Shown: positions 19,054 through 31,248, numbered from the stretch's first letter. The stretch: DNA of 64,000 nt from Spirometra erinaceieuropaei (GCA_902702965.1 CACRXP010000189.1:642011-706010), one strand, 5' to 3'. Program-made: numbers and translations. The notes: a model not told the origin generated them from the sequence alone.

Positions 19054-20967
19054 TACAGTGAGTGACTGATGTCATGAAATGTTGTCTGAAATGTTGAAAT
19101 GCGTTTTCGATTGGGAAGGATTACTTAGATGCGATTGTAATACCGATTATCTTGCGGCATAAACCTATAATATTTCAGACTCTACAGGATGCCAGCTTTT
19201 GAATACACTGCATTTTCAGTCTCCTGTACAAACCGCACTCGATGGTTTTGCAAATTTAAACATATTTCCAGTCGTTCGATAGAGAATCACGTCATCTTTC
19301 TATTTAATATTCTAAGAAGAAATATAATAGGGTTTTAAAAATTTTATAATTGCCGAAAAATTTGGAGCCTTATCAGTCGTTGCACTAGCATTTAGTCGGT
19401 TCAGTCTACCAGTTGCATGTGCTCCGCGTAGTGAAAATCGCATATTCTTCTACGCCGATAGAAAGATATCATATAGTGTTCAAAAATTTTACAATGGATG
19501 CGGATTATGTTGTACTTTTCACGAGGAGCAGTGGTAGGCGGACAGGTGCGATGCTATATGAATGGACATTGCACAGTCTCAAAAAATGCCATTATTATAA
19601 ACTTTCTTAAAACCTTAATACATGTCTTTTTCGAGTATAAAATATAAAGATGACGTGGTTCTATATCGAACGAATGAAAGGAAGAATATTTTTGTTCGGG
19701 GTTTCTCTAAAATATATTTCCATTTGCAAGACCGTCGAAGGTCAATGGGAAAATGCATGCTACTTGAGTAGTCACTTTTTACCGAGTGCGGTTTGTACAG
19801 GAGTTTGAAAAGCAGTGTATTCAAAAGCCGACATCCTACCGAGCCCGAAATCTTATAAGTTTATGCCGCAAGATAATCAGTAGTACAATCGCATCTACAG
19901 TAGATGTGCTTACTCATGAAATGTCAACCAAAATTTCGAAATGCGTTCTCGTTTCGAAAAGATAAATTAAGTAGTGTTGTGGAACTAATTATGATGCAGC
20001 ATAAATCTATAATTATCCAGTAACCACAGGGTGTCGGCTTTCGAAAAAACTTATCTTCGGCTGCATGCAAGATCTATACTCAGCAAAAAATGACTACTTA
20101 TGTAGCATGCAATTTTCTCATTGATTTTCGGAGCCCTTGAAAATGCAATTATATTTCGTGGAAAACATGCATACAAATATTCATGCTTTTACGTATTCGG
20201 TAGAAAATTACATCTGCTTCCAATTTCATACTCAAAAGAAGACGATAATTCGGTTTTAAAGAAGTTTCTAATTGTAAGATTTTTTAATACCATTAAATAG
20301 CCGTTCATGAAACGTCATGTTTCTGCATTTACGAATGTGGATTGCAAAGTTAACAATATTGCTCAAATCAACTGCTTAATTTTATGAACCTCATATGGTC
20401 TCCTCTAAACACTGTGGAAAATTGCATGGTTTTCCCTACACGGAAAATATACAGCTTGTAGTTTTGAAACCCTGAATGCAAGTGTAACAGCAGATCGATT
20501 TCAAAATTATTCAGGAATTAGAAACGTTTTTTTAAAACCGAATTATACTCTTCTTTTGAGTATGAAATTGGAAGAAGACGTGATTTTCTACCGAATAATT
20601 AAAAGAATGAATGCTTTTATGCATGTTTTTCATGAAATTTAATTGAATTTTCAAGGACATCAAAAATAAATGAGAAAATTGCATGCTACATAAGTAGTCA
20701 TTTTTTGTAGAGCATGGATCTTGCATGCAGCCGAAGATAAGTTCTTTCGAAAGCCGACACCCTGAGGTAACTGGATCATTATAGATTTATGCTGCATCAT
20801 GATTAGTTTTACAACACTACTTAATTTATCTTTTCGAAACGAGAATGCATTTCGAAATTTCGATTGACATTTCATGAGTTAGCACATCTACTGTAAGTAC
20901 TCCTTCCCAATGGAAAACGCATTTCAGAATTTTAGCCGACATTTCATGAGATAGTTCACTCACTGTA
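19054..20967. mobile_element. Palindromic TA-type MITE, family 1, interrupted by family 2 copy
   Basis: It starts TACAGTGAGTGACTGATG and ends TAGTTCACTCACTGTA, with the usual mirrored halves. The right arm is split at its 'gcatc-TA-agtactcc' site by a complete family 2 element (19896-20895). Removing that insert and one TA restores the sequence seen in uninterrupted copies, so the order of insertion is clear. Confidence 0.88.
19896..20895. mobile_element. Palindromic TA-type MITE, family 2, nested copy
   Basis: Ends: TACAGTAGATGTGCTTACTC and GAGTTAGCACATCTACTGTA. The arms are near complementary over several hundred bases. It is inserted in the right arm of a family 1 copy with TA on both sides, which is direct evidence for a TA target duplication. 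Non-coding. Confidence 0.92.
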
Positions 20968-20969
20968 TG

Positions 20970-21105
20970 TTTACCTTCGCGTAAAATAGGGTTAGCGGAA
21001 AATAATATTCGAATCCCTGCTGCTGGGAAGGTTCGTGAGACAGCTTGACCAAGGCGTTTTCCTAGGCGTTCACTCGCAGCGTCCCATTAAAAAGGAACTT
21101 TGAGG
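20970..21105 (-). pseudogene. PLE reverse transcriptase thumb fragment
   Basis: Plus-strand aatccctgctgctgggaaggttcgtgagacagc...aggcgttcactcgcagcgtc matches 11355-11415, i.e. the FREDAASELLRKRL part of the PLE RT on the minus strand. It is short and has no intact frame. Confidence 0.7.
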
Positions 21106-21149
21106 AATAGAGTTAAATTTGTCGCACGAGTCAGTGTCTATCCAAAGGA

Positions 21150-21430
21150 GCACGAGAACACCTCCCGGCATGGTAGGGGAAAGACGAGCCTAGGATCATA
21201 GACAACGCAACTGTTGTATATGTTGGGAATTCCGAGCGTCGTATGGACCCAAACCGAAGCATTTTATGTGAGTTATAAGGCCTCATCAAGCAAACCTAAG
21301 CTACTAGGTCAATGTCAATCAGCAACAGCAGAAGCAGCCGCTATCCGGTTACGAAAGCCAGTCTTGTGCGCGCAGAAGAACTTTGTTGAGGCTCCGCGTT
21401 TGCCGTGGTCAAAGGTCAACTAATAACATG
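21150..21430 (+). repeat. R3 copy with open conserved peptide frame
   Basis: I do not recognise the product. The frame from 21214 reads TEAFYVSYKASSSKPKLL, ATAEAAAIRLRKPVLCAQKN, and FVEAPRLPWSKVN before a stop. It is the most open R3 frame together with the one at 62723-62929. Upstream DNA (acctcccggcatggta, catagacaacgcaact) matches 18.9 kb in reverse. No start or splice signal can be assigned. The peptide may be an exon remnant or part of a retroelement polyprotein. Confidence 0.6.
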
Positions 21431-21505
21431 CAACTTTCCGCGCTGTTCCGCTCTCCCCGCCTGTGTTCTTAAACCTAACTTTTATCGATTTTCTTGTTAC
21501 TTACA

Positions 21506-22493
21506 TGCAGTGCGTGACCGATCTCATGAAATGTTTGCCGAAAATCTGAAATGTGTATTCAATTAGGAAGGATTACTTAAGTGGGATTGTAATAATGATA
21601 AGTATGCAGCATAAGCCAATCGCATTTCGGGCTCATAAGGATGTCGGCTTTTGGATCTACTCCTTTTTGACCTCCTTCAGAAACCGCGCCTTGTAAAAAC
21701 GACTCCTTAAGTAGCAGGCATTATTCCCATTGATTTTCAATGGTCTCGTAAATTTACATATATTGTATAGAAAACATGCACAAAAATATGCTTTCTTTTG
21801 CTCATTTGGCAGGAAATCACATTTTATTCATATTTTATGCCTGAAAAAGTGTGAACTTAGATTTTTAAAAAAGTTTCTACTTATGAGATTTTTAAGAGCG
21901 TGCGATGTCCATGCACACAAGACCGTACATGCCCGTTTACCAGTGCTCCTGATGAAATGCACAACACAGTCCTGATCCATTGCGAAATTTTAGGAACTCT
22001 ATGTGGTACTTGCTTAAGGACATAGGGGGATATATGATTTACCTTACGCTGGAGGCATGCAACTTGTAGACTGAAATCGCCAAACGCTAATAGCAGATCA
22101 GGCTCAAAATTATCCGGGATTTGGAAACCCTTTTTAAAACCTAAATATACGCTTTTTCGGGTATAAAATATCAAAAATGTGATTTTTTACCAAATAAGCA
22201 AAAGAAAGCATATTTTTGTGCATGTTTTCTATAAAATATATGTAAAATTACAAGATCATTGAAAATCAATAGGAATAATGCATGCTACTTAAGTAGTGAT
22301 TTTTACAAAGTGCGGTTTCTGCAGGAGGTCAAAAAGGAGTACATCCAAAAGCCGACATCCTAATGAGCCCGAAATGCGATTAGTTTATGCTGCATACTTA
22401 TCATTATTACAATCCCATTAAAGTAATCTTTCATAATCGAATACACATTTCAGATTTTCGGCAAACATTTCATGAGATCGGTCAGGCACTGTA
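21506..22493. mobile_element. Palindromic MITE, family 1
   Basis: The left end is TGCAGTGCGTGACCGATC (terminal TA changed to TG) and the right end is GATCGGTCAGGCACTGTA. Arms mirror each other (21730-21870 against 22150-22280). Non-coding. Confidence 0.87.
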
Positions 22494-23919
22494 CTTGAAT
22501 AGACCCCGTTCTCATAGAACTGTACTGACCTTACGAGAACTAACCGAAAACAAACATATGCTCGTTAACTAGTCTTCTGAAGGAATTGCATTATCAAAAG
22601 TCCCTCAAAGGCGAATGGCAAATGTAAATATGTAAACTTCAAAAGATTTATCCCATCATCTAACGTGCCGAATATTTATGTATCATGCTTGTCTTCAAAA
22701 ACGGTGTATAAGCTCGACAATGGTACCACGGATGCCAATTATCCGTCTACTTTTGTTGTTGATTGATCATAGGGATGTATTACCTCCTTCTGATTTAATA
22801 ATAAGTTTGGAATTCTACCCAGAGCGACTCAAGTAGCGCAAAGAAAAGCCACATCATCAAAAAACGATGAAAGACCCAAACTGGGAAAAGCGAGACTGGA
22901 ATAGGGAAAACAATCGACGGTGAATGCGACCTTTCGGACACTGTTGAGCGGGAATTACCTTTATTAGTCATAGCTGTTTTAAGGTAAGCGTATTGTGACT
23001 ACACTTGCAAAGCAGTCTGAGACGTCCTTGTACGTACGGACATGCGAAGGGTGTGAAGGATTTTTACTGGTATAAAGTCAGCGTCAGATAACGTAGCAGG
23101 TGTTTGGGAGTTTGATGCTTCCTTAAAAAAAGAGGAAATAATTGCATCTAATGCTGGCGACAGACGCAGTAATAATAATAAAACTGCATCAAAACATATG
23201 TTGAGACCGTTGGAAAACAGGCGCAGTAAGCAAGCAAGCGTTTTTTGTTAATTAAAGCAGCAAGTTTTATTTTGTCTACTCCTCTGCAGGCTCGGTACAG
23301 GATTCCGACTTTCGGTGCCTTTGATGCCTTAAAAGCGGCAAGTCCAGGGGCTTTTTTAATAATGCCCACGGGGACAACAGACGGCATGTTCCGATTTTGC
23401 CAAATGAAACGTTAAATTAGTCGCGTTAATTGCGAATGTCTGACGCCTGATTATACAGAGGATGGGAAACACTCACAGGTGTGTGTGCGTGTGTGATGAA
23501 ACAACAGGAGTTTGCCTGACTAAAAACAGACCATCGTAGTAAATTGTGTAAATTATGCAAACATCCTACCAGGTTTAACTCGCCTTGCTTTTGTTCAGTT
23601 CATCTCAAATTAATTTAAACAAAGACCAAGAAGAGTAATCGGAACGATTAATGACATTGAGTTTAGTTCTGAAGAAAATTTCAGGGTTAAAAACTACACA
23701 TTGGATAATGATAGGAAAAACTTTCTGAAACATGCGTGCAGCACGTACTGTCCTACCAGAAAAAAACTAAGTATACTGACAGCAGATGTTATTAACATGT
23801 CCTTTTTCCAGAAGATATAAGTGACTGAAAGTAAACTAACTTACTGCCCTGTGTCAAACCACTGAAGATCGGGAGAGGAACCTACTAATTTAAATAAAAT
23901 TTCATGTGATCAGTGTACG
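22494..23919. other. No recognised feature
   Basis: AT-rich unique-looking sequence. A 79-residue minus frame at 23148-23387 has no recognisable domain. A short (TG) run lies near 23478. Confidence 0.4.
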
Positions 23920-24917
23920 TACCATTGGTGGGCTAACACATGAAATGTCAACCGAACTTCCGACATGCGTTTTCGTTTTGAAAAGATCAACTAAGTAGGC
24001 TTGTAAAACAGATCGTCTTGCAGCGTAATTCTGTAATGATTCGGCTACCTCAGATTGTCGGTTATTGAAATAACGTCCTTTCGGCTTCATGCAAAAACTG
24101 CACTCTGCAAAAAATGACAACTTAATTAGCATGCATTTTTCTCATTAACTTTTGATGCCATTAAAAAGTCAATTATATTCTATAGAAAACATGCATAAAA
24201 ATATTCATTCTTTAGGTTATTCGGTAGGACATTACGACGTCTTTCAATTTTGTACTAAAAAGAAGAGTATAATTCGGTTTTAGAAAATTTCTACTTGGGA
24301 GATTTTTTAAAACCGTGAAATGGCCGTTCATAAAATGTCATTTTTTTGCTTTTACGAATGTGGCTAGTAAAGTTAGCAATATGGCTTAAATCCACTGCTT
24401 AATTTTATAAACCCCATATGGTCTCCTCTTAACACCGTAGATAAATATATGGTTTTCCGTACGCAGAAAATAAGCGGCCTGTAGTTTGCAAACCCTGAAT
24501 GCAAATGTAATATCAGACCGGGTTCAAAATTATTCTGGAATTGGAAAAGTTTTTCACACCATTAATTATACCCTTCATTTGAGTATAGAATTGAAAGAAA
24601 TTGTAAGGTTCTACCGACTAAGCTGAAGACGGAATATTTTTATGTATGTTTTCTACGAAATATAATTGCATTTTTAAGGGCATCAAAACTCAATGAGAAA
24701 AATGCATGCTAATTAAGTAGTCATTTTTACAGAATGCAGTTTTTGCATGAAGCCGTAAAGAAGTTATTTCGATAGCTGGCATTCTGAGATAACCGAATTA
24801 TTACAGAATGATGCTGCATGATGATCTGTCTTACAACCCTACTTAGTTAATCTTTTCAAAACGAAAGCGTATGTCGGAATTTCGGTTGACATTTCATGAG
24901 TTGGCCCACCTACTGTA
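23920..24917. mobile_element. Palindromic TA-type MITE, family 2
   Basis: The left end is damaged (TACCATTGGTGGGCTAAC) and the right end is clear (GAGTTGGCCCACCTACTGTA). Internal order and mirrored halves are as in the nested copy at 19.9 kb. Confidence 0.85.
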
Positions 24918-25094
24918 AAGGTACATGGAATGGGAACCAGGGACATCAGTAAACACAGCTTTTGCTATCATAATGAGATGATTTTATTCATAAGTAATGT
25001 TTAAGCACGTTTCTGCACGCAGCCAAAGAGCGCCCACGTTGGCATTTACAACATATATTATGAAATGAGAAGACTTCTCAGTTCGCAGACTATG

Positions 25095-25282
25095 GTGCCA
25101 ATAGCTCAGCAACAGGCAAAAAGGTATTACCGACAAAAGCAAAAGAGACCGGAATGGCCATTTCTGGCTTATTAGCCGTCGTCTGCCAGTTATACCCAAT
25201 CTCGAAGTGTGGATTACCCGAGGCTCGAACTCGCGACCCGTTAGTTAGAAATCCACGCCTCTAACCACTGGGTCACGAGCCC
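25095..25282 (-). mobile_element. SINE-2, tRNA-derived, best copy
   Basis: On the minus strand the head reads gggctcgtgacccagtggtt with gaggcgtgg. A good B box follows (gcgagttcgagcctcgg). The body contains taataagccagaaatggcc and ttttgtcggtaatacc. Both Pol III box regions are present. It is not a functional tRNA because the anticodon stem cannot form properly. Confidence 0.8.
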
Positions 25283-25389
25283 GTTGCCCTGTGGGTTTTC
25301 GACTCAGCAACAATCTTGGATGAGAGACGGGAGGATGCTTATCTGAATTGATCAGAAAAGTAAATATAGACGAAAGCCAGGAGCGACTT

Positions 25390-25720
25390 CAGCTGGCCTG
25401 GTGGTCGCAGGACAGGGACTTACACATGAATAAGTTTATAGCGATGACGGACGTTCACAACATCTGTCGAACTACCTCCTTCCTTATCCCGTAGCCAGCC
25501 GGTGTCAAAAAGATCGGAGGTGGAGTCGGGCACACTGGCTGACAAAGCTGAACAACCCCTCTACGCGGACCACACACGATCTTGACCGCTAACATTGGGC
25601 CGGTCTTTCCGAGAAACAAGGGACCGACTCTGACGCAACCTCCGTGGCATTGACATACATACATTCATTCTGAGGGAGCCAGTGCAACCTGACTCTGCTT
25701 CAGGTTGCAGTCTTTCAAGC
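25390..25720 (-). repeat. R5-like remnant and unnamed repeat tail
   Basis: ccggtgtcaaaaagatcggaggtgg resembles the reverse of the R5 segment around 'cttcttgactctgtcttgacaccgg'. The part near 25655-25690 (ctgagggagccagtgcaacctgactctg) resembles 29735-29760. Confidence 0.45.
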
Positions 25721-26885
25721 CGCGCCTTCTAGCGCGTCATGAACCAAATTGCTAGATGAATAATTACATTAGTTTGATAGGAACAGTGAAACATAACGTA
25801 ACAGAAGATGGTGGCAGATGTGTGATATCCAGGGAATTGTATACAAGAAGACGAGGAAGAAGATGAAGATGAAAAGGAAGAGCGGAAGACGTTTTCTGGG
25901 TTTAAACTCTCATTCTTTCAAATGTTGAACTCCTATACGAGTCTATAGACAAGGTCCAATCAAGGTCAACATCTCAGCTGAGCCACATATACCACCACCG
26001 GCAGTGACCTTTGTTTTCTCGCAGATCGATGTGTCACTTGGCTGAGTAGTTGTTTGGACGCTGTTCTTTCTGCCACAGGCGTGCAACACAGTCGTCCTTC
26101 TGGCCCACAACATGTTGATGGTCGAGAGCGAAGTTGTGGCCCCAAGAGGATGAATGAGCGGCCATCAGCGACAGAGTGTTTCCTCCCCCGACCGACAGTA
26201 ATAAAATGTTCACTCACCCTCTAGCTGACTTGTATCCCCGTGTCAACAACATAATTGGCTTCCTTGCAATTTGATTCAATCTGGTAAACAGGGTTAGACG
26301 CCTGGTTAATTGATAGCGATTATGCCTATGTCCTAGTAGTCGGAAAACTGTCGCTTCCGGAATGTGTACTGCTCTAATGATCCGTTCACTTCGTAGTTTA
26401 ACGGGTTTGTTGGATACAAGGGCAACATATTGCTCTGTGCCTTAGTGTTACAGCCTAAGCTTCGTTCACGCGTTTGTCTCACCCGCATTTTCGCCTAGTT
26501 TTTTTTTCTCGACAAAACTTTCAGGACATCCGTTGGCTCATAAAGTGCTTTCGAGGATACTGTTCTCCAACTTCTGTCGCCCGGCCCGCTGCAATGCACC
26601 TTAGCTCGACGACAGAACATTCCTATTCGGCTGCGTTTTTGTAAAATGGTGAGTTAGATTTGGAGTTAGGCGCATGAGAAATAATGGTGGCATAACTGAA
26701 AACGTTTGTGTCAAGTTACCAGTAAAGTTTCCGCAGATAAGAAATGAACTTCGTTTCTTCTCATTCAGATTCCGGGTGTCTGGAAAGATTATATAAAGAG
26801 TTGAACCATGTGTTCAGCCACTTTCCCTTTGAAGATGACGTGTCATTTTTAGGTTAGTATACGTGCTGGACGTTTTTGGCAAAAA
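25721..26885. other. No recognised feature
   Basis: A GAA/GAAGAT-rich low-complexity run lies at 25848-25885. The rest shows no domain or repeat match. Confidence 0.4.
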
Positions 26886-26889
26886 AATC

Positions 26890-27185
26890 AGGCAAGATGT
26901 GGTTATGTAGCCCCAACTGAAGTAAACATACCCCAGCCACCTGTAATACGGGACCGGTGGTAATAGGGGTTTTTACAGGTGAGGACGGGGAACGCACAAG
27001 CGACGAGGTCAAGTAGTTGTATGCAAAAGAAAAGCTACTAGGCATTCGCGGATGTATTTTGAGTGGTTGAGAAATAGTTGCCCTAACGCCTAATCCTAAC
27101 CATGTCCCCTAGCTCTGACCCATAACTCTAACCCTCAACCCTAACTCTAACCTCTAACCATAACCCCTAATTTTAACCCCAATAG
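26890..27185. repeat. R4 dispersed repeat, longest copy, with CTAACC tail
   Basis: The order 'gatgtggttatgtagcccc', 'cctgtaatacgggaccg', 'ataggggtttttac', 'aaagaaaagcta', 'gagtggttgagaaatagttg', then irregular taaccct/ctaacc units is shared with 52.18-52.41 kb. The last half is shared with 1-118. Non-coding. Confidence 0.75.
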
Positions 27186-27494
27186 CATTATGTCCATAAG
27201 CATATCTTACCAAAAATCAAATGTGGGAACAATCATATTCCAACTAAAGATACCAAAAATGTCATCAACATACCCAATCCCCAACTTTGGTAGATGGTTC
27301 TTTATGGCCCATGTCTCTAGTCCTCGGAGAGCGAATTTAGTCAGAATAAATGCAACCGTATTGCTGAACTTTCGAAATATTCATACATTGTTCCCATGAG
27401 AGAGAGAGGCATTCCAAAAAAATTCGAGGTCACCAGCAAGATGCCTGATCTCTGCCACATCTTAGCGTTTTCCCAGCCTGGCCTGTATGGCCTC

Positions 27495-27965
27495 AAATTC
27501 GAAAGGTCTGAAAGCGTGTGCTATGGCCAGTATCAGCGAACCATGGCCCTCGCAGCCTGGTATGCCCTGGCATCTGGTTCACCGCAGGTAGATGTGCGTG
27601 CGCTCCCGCTCTTGCTGTCCGGTCGTCATCCTCGTCCAGCTACCCCCGGTTGGGATGTTGTTGCTGTTGCTCAAAAAAGCTGGTCATTTGCTCTGTGGAC
27701 CAGGGGGTGTGGAGTAGAACGCCAAAGTGCGGGCCCGACCGCGCCGTCCAACTGCGTCCTCCCACGCCTCTGGTCTTCTTGACTCTGTCTTGACGCCGGG
27801 TCCAGGTGCGGCGTGGGGAAGAGAGAACGCGACAGAGTTTGCGCAAGTCTCCTACCACTTCAAACTAATTCACGCGTAAGTCATCGTGCCAGCTGCACCT
27901 TGCTGTGTACCACACGGTGGGCATCGCCGGACTCAATGGTCGGACTGTTGTATGGCCCCATCTTC
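27495..27965 (+). repeat. R5 dispersed repeat copy
   Basis: It shares with 28.5 and 29.0 kb: gtggaccagggggtg, 'ccgtccaactgcgtcctcccacgcc' (diverged), ggtcttcttgactctgtc, the 'gccgggtccaggtg' block and a cacacggtgggcatc block. A 128-codon frame is open across part of it but its residues are not kept between copies, so I do not call a gene. Confidence 0.65.
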
Positions 27966-28490
27966 AGGCTGTTGAACGACGCCATCATCTCACAATTTGC
28001 GAAATAGAGCTCAAAAGGCTTCGTGGGAATTCTTTCACTGGATGGACAGATGTTTTGGAGTTCTGGATCGGCAACTCTGAGCGTTGGATTAGACATATGG
28101 CCAAACCACATGTATGGATTCCTCTTAGGGGAAACAGTCGATTACAGCGTCATTCCTAACTTGTGAGCGCTACGAAGGCAGGGGCAATATGAATTGCCTG
28201 CTGGCAACAGAGGAAATGCCAAGATGGCACGACTGCAAAACTATGTGGTTTTCCGAAGCTTTAAAGACCATTAACACGGCAGAATGTTGTGCAAGTCCTC
28301 CTGTCTAGTTCTCCAGATCCTAGTTAGGTGTATGTGTTCGCATCAAACGAAAAATGTGCTTGTCTAAAGCGTGTGTCTGAAGGCGTCCGTTGTGGTTCTC
28401 AACCCGTTCACGGTTGTGTGCGACCGTCTCCAGCTATTCCTCAGAGTTCCGTATGTGAGTTTTAAGTCCAAGTGTTTACTGATATAGGCC
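27966..28490. other. No recognised feature
   Basis: Short frames only; no internal matches noticed. Confidence 0.35.
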
Positions 28491-28495
28491 TCTGT

Positions 28496-28955
28496 GTGCG
28501 TGCCCTCCAAACGGGCCACGAGTTAGATGCGCTGCACCAACACGGGCGACACATCGGATTCTGGCAGGCGTTATCTGTGCTCAATAATAAATGCCAACAG
28601 TCAAGGCGTGTGCTGGCAGATCCTGTTGTCGGCAGTCGTCGCACAACTGGGACCACTGCCCTCACCCCATGGTTTTGTGGTCGAAATCCTGGTCATTGCT
28701 GTGTGAACCAGGGGTGCGGACTGGAGAGCCAAGGTGGGGATTCGTCCGAGCCATCCACCTGCGGCCTCCCTCGTCTCCGATCTTCTTAACTCTGTCTTGA
28801 CACCGGGCTCGGGTGAGGGAGGAGGAGAGAGTGTAGGTAGATGCAGCGCAAGTCTACTGACACTATAAACCCTGCACAAGTCACCGTCCCTGCTCCCACC
28901 GTTGCCGCTGTGAGGCACACAATGGACATCATCGAAATTGATGCTCGAACTGTCT
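28496..28955 (+). repeat. R5 tandem unit 1
   Basis: Starts tgcgtgccctccaaacgggccacg and runs to catcatcgaaattgatg before a TG microsatellite. The next unit at 29037 repeats the whole order with scattered differences. Confidence 0.8.
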
Positions 28956-28990
28956 TGTGTGTGTGTGTGTGTGTGTTTGTGTGGGTGTGT
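28956..28990. repeat. (TG)n microsatellite
   Basis: Imperfect TG run directly at the end of R5 unit 1. Confidence 0.95.
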
Positions 28991-29036
28991 GCATTGCTTG
29001 TAGTAGCAGTGTAGCAGCAGTGTATCAGTGTAGTAG

Positions 29037-29479
29037 CAGTGCCCTCTAGACGGGCCACGTGTTAGATGCGCTGGACCAAAACGGGGGCCACATCGGACCC
29101 TGGCAGGCGTTATCTGTGCGCAATAACAAATGCCAACATTTGCGGGGTGCGCTGGCAGACTCTGTTGTCAGCAGCCGTCGCACAACTGGACCACTGCCAT
29201 GCCCTCCATTGTTTTGGCGGTCAAAATCCTGGTTATTTGTTGTGTGGACCAGGGGGTGCGGAGTGGAGCTCCAAGGCGAGGATCTGTCCGAGCCATCCGC
29301 TTGCGGTCTCCCCCGTCTCCGGTCTTCTTGACTTGGTTTTGACACCGGGCACAGGCGGGGGAGGAGGAGAGAGTGTAGGTAGATGCTACGCAAGTCTACT
29401 GCGCAAGTCACCGTCCCTGCTCCCCCAATGCAGTCTGTGGGGCATACGGTGGACATCATCGAAATCGATGGACAAACTG

Positions 29480-29481
<2 letters not shown>
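29037..29481 (+). repeat. R5 tandem unit 2
   Basis: Direct repeat of unit 1, beginning agtgccctctagacgggccac and ending at catcgaaatcgatgg before a second TG run. It includes the conserved ctggcaggcgttatctgtg, ggaccaggggg and ggtcttcttgac blocks. Confidence 0.8.

Positions 29482-29517
<36 letters not shown>
29482..29517. repeat. (GT)n microsatellite
   Basis: An uninterrupted GT run of ~36 bp. Confidence 0.97.
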
Positions 29518-29520
<3 letters not shown>

Positions 29521-29639
29521 AGCAGAGGACCTTTGTTTAATAAAAAGGGACCGACGTTGTGGGTTTTCTTCCTCTGTCTAGTGCTTGCAAATAAAGTGAG
29601 TGTGGACGGTCCCGTCTCCCCACCGCCAGATGGTGTGAA

Positions 29640-29790
29640 ATTGTGTGGCTGGCGCGGCCGAAGTCGCACCTGGGCGTGCCGTCACACCCGGCCCGGATCC
29701 CACGGAGTGGGAATACCATAAAGGCCACACTAAGCAGGAGCCATTGCAGCCTGACTCTTAGCCTATCAATCAGCCGGGAAATAAACACGT
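29640..29790. repeat. Unnamed short repeat (possible SINE tail)
   Basis: gcgcggccgaagtcgcacctgg and aggagccattgcagcctgactct recall the 25.65-25.70 kb segment. There are too few copies in the window to define it. Confidence 0.4.
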
Positions 29791-29799
29791 ACTATTCAA

Positions 29800-30680
29800 A
29801 AACCACCAACAGACAACCATACGAATACGATTGGGCGACTAGTTATTACACTGAGAACACAGGTACTCGGGAATTAAATAAGGCGAAGTGGAGCTGAAGT
29901 AAATACACCAGGAAAACGTGGGCAAGGCTGGGGAATCCATTGATGGTCCGAACCCATCGCAGCTGCGTCAGGCAGTGACAGAAGACTGGCGAAACACGCG
30001 TGTCTGGGCTTTCAGTTAGTACCCGTGTTATTCGTATAATAAATACCTACACAATGGCTAACCCTACCCTTGTGGTGTACATGTTTGGTGCTCAAAGCAG
30101 ATGCAGGTTTGTGCGCCACCTGTAATGCTGATAAAACATCCGCATAGCCCTCGTCTGACGACCACAGTGGTACGAGACTGCTCGATGCTACTTAATATGT
30201 GCAAAATCATCGATGTGGCGCCTTCTCCTCATCCGTGGGACACGCAGTCATCGCTTGTGAAGGTCGAAGTATCTACGCGCCCCACCCGCTGAGCGCTAAT
30301 GGGTTTAGCGTCGGAAACGGGTCTTGCCACGCCGACAAGTGCTCGGTCGACCAAACAGCCAAATGCCTTTTGCGCACGTCCAAGACCATCACACCCTCAA
30401 CTACACCGCTAGCCAAATGAGGGAAACCGTCTTCTCCCCATCCTCCCCCCCCCCTCCCGGCAGACAGGCGATGAAAGTAATAACCGAATGATTGCCTTTC
30501 TGAATCGCCCACAGCGCTCTGAAAATAAATGTCTGCCCAATGTCGGCGGCTAGTAAGTACACCGCTTACACGACCATTATTTGGACCAACAGCATACACT
30601 GTTCTAGCTAAAGTACAATTTATTTTTCGCGATCGTCCATTGGAGGAAGGGAAAATCGGGATGCGATAGACCTGCAAAGC
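29800..30680. other. No recognised feature
   Basis: A 134-residue minus frame (30273-30677) has no domain I can recognise. Confidence 0.4.
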
Positions 30681-31248
30681 GGATTGGTAGGTAATAAATA
30701 CATTGAGGAAAGAGCAGTGCTCACCGGATCGAGGAAATTGTTTGGCTGACGTTTCGAAAGGCTTGGGAGGCTCTCCATTATCAAAGCGTCTAGTGCAAAA
30801 ATCTATCAGAATTTTAAATACACAGCCGAATGGGTTGGCTTTGGACTGATCGATTTTTTTTCGCTGCCTTGGCCTACTGGCCGTTGTTTATGAGTGTTGG
30901 TGGCCTCCTGTGTTATGTGTCGACACCTCAATTGGAGTTAGTTGCGTTTGTGTCCCCCTTTTGGGTGAATTGGGCAATAGACTCTGTTTGCCCGATATTT
31001 TGAAGTCCACTATGACCCTAATTTCCTCGTCATGGCGTATGTAGTGACGTAGGACTTTATAGGTAGCGAAAGAAAAAAAATCGATCATCCCAAGGCCCCC
31101 TTATCCGGCTCTGTATTCAAAATTCTGATCGATTTTTGCAATAGACGCTCTAATAATGGAGAACCGTCTAAACTCTTCGAAACGTCAGCCAAACAATTTC
31201 CTCGATTCGGTGAGCCCTTCCCTTTCCTCAGATTACCTACCCGGATCT
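30681..31248. mobile_element. Inverted pair of a second PLE-like 3' tail
   Basis: Two arms (30681-30880 and 31060-31248) are near reverse complements around a ~180-bp centre. Each arm, read toward its outer end, contains gacgct, TnATAATGGAGA, a hairpin-forming stretch, cGAAACGTCAGCC, and aaacaatttcctcga. The GAAACGTCAG block equals the ribozyme region of the main PLE tails, but the CTGATGA core is altered. The outer ends are 3' ends, as in the other head-to-head pairs. Confidence 0.7.

Noticed and set aside
25195..25282. Functional tRNA gene
   Set aside because: Both Pol III boxes are present but the anticodon stem does not form properly and the body is shared with other dispersed copies, so it is a SINE.
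27080..27185. True chromosome end
   Set aside because: The CTAACC-like units are irregular and the same run occurs at the end of dispersed R4 copies, with ordinary sequence continuing beyond.
29046..29669. 207-codon minus frame as a gene
   Set aside because: It spans R5 and translates the GT microsatellite as a His-Thr run; other R5 copies do not keep the residues.
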